DNA from: Hemicordylus capensis
Lineage: Eukaryota > Chordata > Lepidosauria > Squamata > Cordylidae
Length of the DNA stretch: 64,000 nt
Direction: 5' to 3'
NCBI RefSeq assembly: GCF_027244095.1
Contig: NC_069662.1
Coordinates: forward strand, 16,766,501-16,830,500
The position numbers and the translations under genes are program-made. Position 1 is the first letter of the stretch; the number at the start of each line of letters is the position of its first letter. The notes below the pieces were generated by a model. It ran no database searches. It was not told where the DNA came from and worked only from the letters and a program-made list of their open reading frames with translations. Positions 62,433 through 64,000 of this stretch are shown one piece after another.

Positions 62433-63463
62433 AGGAGTTCGGATACTCCACGGCGGTCACGAACACGATCCTGGCATCCAGGAGGCCTTCCACGAATCGG
62501 ATATACCAGACAACCTGGCGGGCGTTCCTCAAATGGTCTTCTCTGCACTCCATCCCTCGAGGGTCGGCTTCCATCAAACACATCCTACAATTCCTTCAAG
62601 ATGGGTTAGACAAGGGCCTCAAGCCCAACACTCTAAAACGCCAGGCTGCGTCATTGCTGGGCCTTATCTCAGGCAGACCCCAAGAGTATCTGTCCTCGTA
62701 CCCACACTTGCAACGTTTCCTGAGGGGAGCTACCCTACTATCTCCCCCAGTAATACACAGGTTCCCATCATGGGACCTCCATCTGGTCCTCTCCGCATTA
62801 CAGCATCCTCCGTTTGAACCGATATCATCCATTCCACTAGAAACACTGTCGAAGAAATTGGCCTTTCTGGTGGCTATTACGTCAGCACGCCGTGTGTTGG
62901 AATTGAGGTCTCTTTCGGTCGATAGAGCGTTCTGTGTGTTCCAAAGGGAGGCGGTACGGCTCATCCCTGATCCTTTCGTGCGCACGAAGGTGCCGTCCAC
63001 TTTTCACCAATCTCAGGACGTTTTTCTGCCTTCCTTCTGCCCTCATCCGACGCATGCACGTGAAAAGCTCTGGCACAAGCTGGATGTGCGTAGATGCTTG
63101 AAAGCCTACATTAAGCGCACAGCTTCCTTACGCAACACCAACACCATGTTCGTGGAAGTTCGAACAAAGGGAAAGGGGTCCGCCGTTTCCGCAAGAACCA
63201 TCGCTCGATGGATTAAGGACTGTATAGTACTGGCTTATCAGTCTATGCACAAGGACCCGCCTCCCGGAATCACGGCACATTCCACTAGATCGGCAGCGAC
63301 CTCAGCGGCCTTCTCAGCGCACGCACCGGTTCAGGATATATGCAGAGCGGCAACATGGTCTACGCCCTCAACCTTCACAAAACACTATAAAATTGAGACG
63401 CACGCCACTGTCCAGGCGGCCGTCGGCAGGAGAATCCTTCAGCAGGTCCTTCCACGGGACTAG
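61343..63463 (+). CDS. DIRS tyrosine recombinase open frame
   Basis: This frame overlaps the reverse transcriptase frame, which is known for DIRS elements. The recombinase occupies about the last 350 residues: FGYSTAVTNTILASRRPSTN and YQTTWRAFLKW (core-binding), ITSARRVLELRSL (first catalytic Arg), HSTRSAATSAAFSAHAP (H-x-x-R) and TFTKHYKI (nucleophile Tyr). The first half, lying opposite RNase H, is probably not used as protein. Function: joining the circular DNA copy to the genome. Confidence 0.9.
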   Translation: MGPLRNHHKGGQVGTDVIKKSTDVPLQAIGSHGCDLGRRPMGETPSSTPAMVPSTSPALHCKEEAPVPADTEASAPGSKVVVEPAQLVCRKRIPRSTKSLGYDGCQRPGMGSSLSSSFGPGSLGSCGKSTQYQLERTESHPVSTRRLPDNNSGSPRPSENGQHDSEGTRQSSGGHSIPLPSPGGSATITLGGGQCAFSNSPSPQRGAKHKGRLAKQGGHSSRGMESSPRGLPPANPPHGRSLHGLVCVPDKLQSAPVHVQVPLSGSGISGRPCQPVARGTPVCIPSDSATDQGPQEDSPLEGPSHINRPLLAQKTMVPGTRSHGRGGTMAATCQRRPAFPRTGLPSRPGVVKADRLETERNLLKEFGYSTAVTNTILASRRPSTNRIYQTTWRAFLKWSSLHSIPRGSASIKHILQFLQDGLDKGLKPNTLKRQAASLLGLISGRPQEYLSSYPHLQRFLRGATLLSPPVIHRFPSWDLHLVLSALQHPPFEPISSIPLETLSKKLAFLVAITSARRVLELRSLSVDRAFCVFQREAVRLIPDPFVRTKVPSTFHQSQDVFLPSFCPHPTHAREKLWHKLDVRRCLKAYIKRTASLRNTNTMFVEVRTKGKGSAVSARTIARWIKDCIVLAYQSMHKDPPPGITAHSTRSAATSAAFSAHAPVQDICRAATWSTPSTFTKHYKIETHATVQAAVGRRILQQVLPRD

Positions 63464-63506
63464 GCAGAAGCGGTTGCCCTCCCTGTTGAACAAGCTGGGG
63501 TATATC

Positions 63507-63600
63507 CCCAGAGATGTCCCTGGCATCAGGAACTGAGAACGGAGCATTGGTGTTCACTTACCGTGAAGGCTCCTTCTGGTTCTTGATGCCACGGACATCT
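63507..63600 (+). repeat. internal complementary region of DIRS element
   Basis: GATGTCCCTGGCATCAGGAA is the inverse of the left edge; it runs straight into GGAGCATTGGTGTTCACTTA, the inverse of the right edge. It is a record of the two element ends placed side by side. Confidence 0.93.
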
Positions 63601-63786
63601 CGACCCACCCAGTGGTACGCTCTGCCTGGTCCTGTCGGATGGAAGGTTCGTCCCTATCTCTTAGACAGGATAAACACGTGTCTCTCCTTACTAAACGGTA
63701 CCTCTCTGTTACAGTTCTATTTGATGTCTTTGGTCTTAACAGGTTACATGTTCAGTTTATGTGTTGCTAATACCTCGCTCGAACAG

Positions 63787-63957
63787 AGAACTGGGGCGGG
63801 GTTATCCTCTGCAGCCCCAAGTGGGCGGGCACTTTCTGTTTGTTTTTTCACAGTATCTGTCCTGCTTGGAGCTGGTGGGAAAGGATAACCCAGAGATGTC
63901 CCTGGCATCAAGAACCAGAAGGAGCCTTCACGGTAAGTGAACACCAATGCTCCGTTC
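63787..63957 (-). repeat. right inverted terminal repeat of DIRS element
   Basis: Inverse of the left repeat, with about 40 extra outer bases (GGTAAGTGAACACCAATGC), as DIRS right repeats usually have. Confidence 0.93.
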
Positions 63958-64000
63958 TTTTAAAACTACAAATGGCAGGCACCATCCCCCTTCATTCTCA

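Larger units (their letters stand above)
58166..63957 (+). mobile_element. DIRS-type tyrosine-recombinase retroelement, looks whole
   Basis: About 5.8 kb. It has inverted, not direct, terminal repeats; an internal complementary region just inside the right repeat that copies the outermost sequence of both ends joined together; and three long open frames in the DIRS order: gag-like, reverse transcriptase/RNase H, and a tyrosine recombinase overlapping the second. Both edges share GTTC, and no target-site duplication is seen, as expected of recombinase-mediated insertion. The frames are long and the repeats nearly identical by eye, so the copy is young and appears whole or nearly whole (at most about one break suspected). 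It lies downstream of integrin exon 13, probably in the following intron. Confidence 0.93.

Noticed and set aside
1-64000. CRISPR array, bacterial operon or toxin system
   Set aside because: No regularly spaced direct repeats of CRISPR size, no ribosome-binding sites, and clear vertebrate gene structure.

Overview
This window comes from a vertebrate nuclear genome, almost certainly a squamate reptile (lizard or snake). The evidence is many tRNA-headed SINEs of the Sauria type, a 5S rRNA-headed SINE, CR1, L2-like and R4-like LINE pieces, abundant short hAT elements, and intron-rich host genes. No prokaryotic signals are present. All coordinates and alignments were worked out by eye.

Host genes. 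(1) 64-699, minus strand: a single-coding-exon PH-domain adaptor of the sesquipedalian (PHETA) family. (2) 4954-12416, plus strand: a complete six-coding-exon CD2BP2 (U5 snRNP 52K, GYF domain, 372 codons), with a CpG-rich promoter near 3540-3760 and a poly(A) signal at 12614. (3) 33707-56790 and beyond the right edge, plus strand: twelve consecutive exons (488 codons) of a leukocyte integrin alpha chain with an inserted I domain, best matched to ITGAL (CD11a). Its signal-peptide exon was not found and its 3' half lies outside the window. CD2BP2 and ITGAL are also close together on human 16p11.2, so the gene order supports the identification.

Layout. 1-3.5 kb: PHETA-like gene, SINE fragments. 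3.5-12.6 kb: CD2BP2, with introns full of nested SINEs, hAT MITEs and an R4-like LINE tail. 12.6-33.7 kb: intergenic, or possibly first intron of the integrin. It holds a CR1 LINE, a 6.3-kb endogenous retrovirus on the minus strand (15663-21927) with two LTRs identical by eye but a degraded interior, three hAT elements (two with perfect 8-bp target duplications), a 106-bp-arm hairpin, and L2-like LINEs nested in each other. 33.7-56.8 kb: integrin exons among terminal-inverted-repeat repeats, SINEs, a foldback hAT, a four-unit tandem repeat and a microsatellite. 58.2-63.96 kb: an apparently whole, young DIRS-type tyrosine-recombinase retroelement with inverted terminal repeats, an internal complementary region and three long open frames.

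The most noteworthy signals are the complete DIRS architecture, the hAT MITE family carrying paired inverted ACTACAACTCCCA motifs, the young but coding-poor ERV, a possible third sesquipedalian paralogue next to CD2BP2, and a SINE that abuts the splice acceptor of the integrin I-domain exon.
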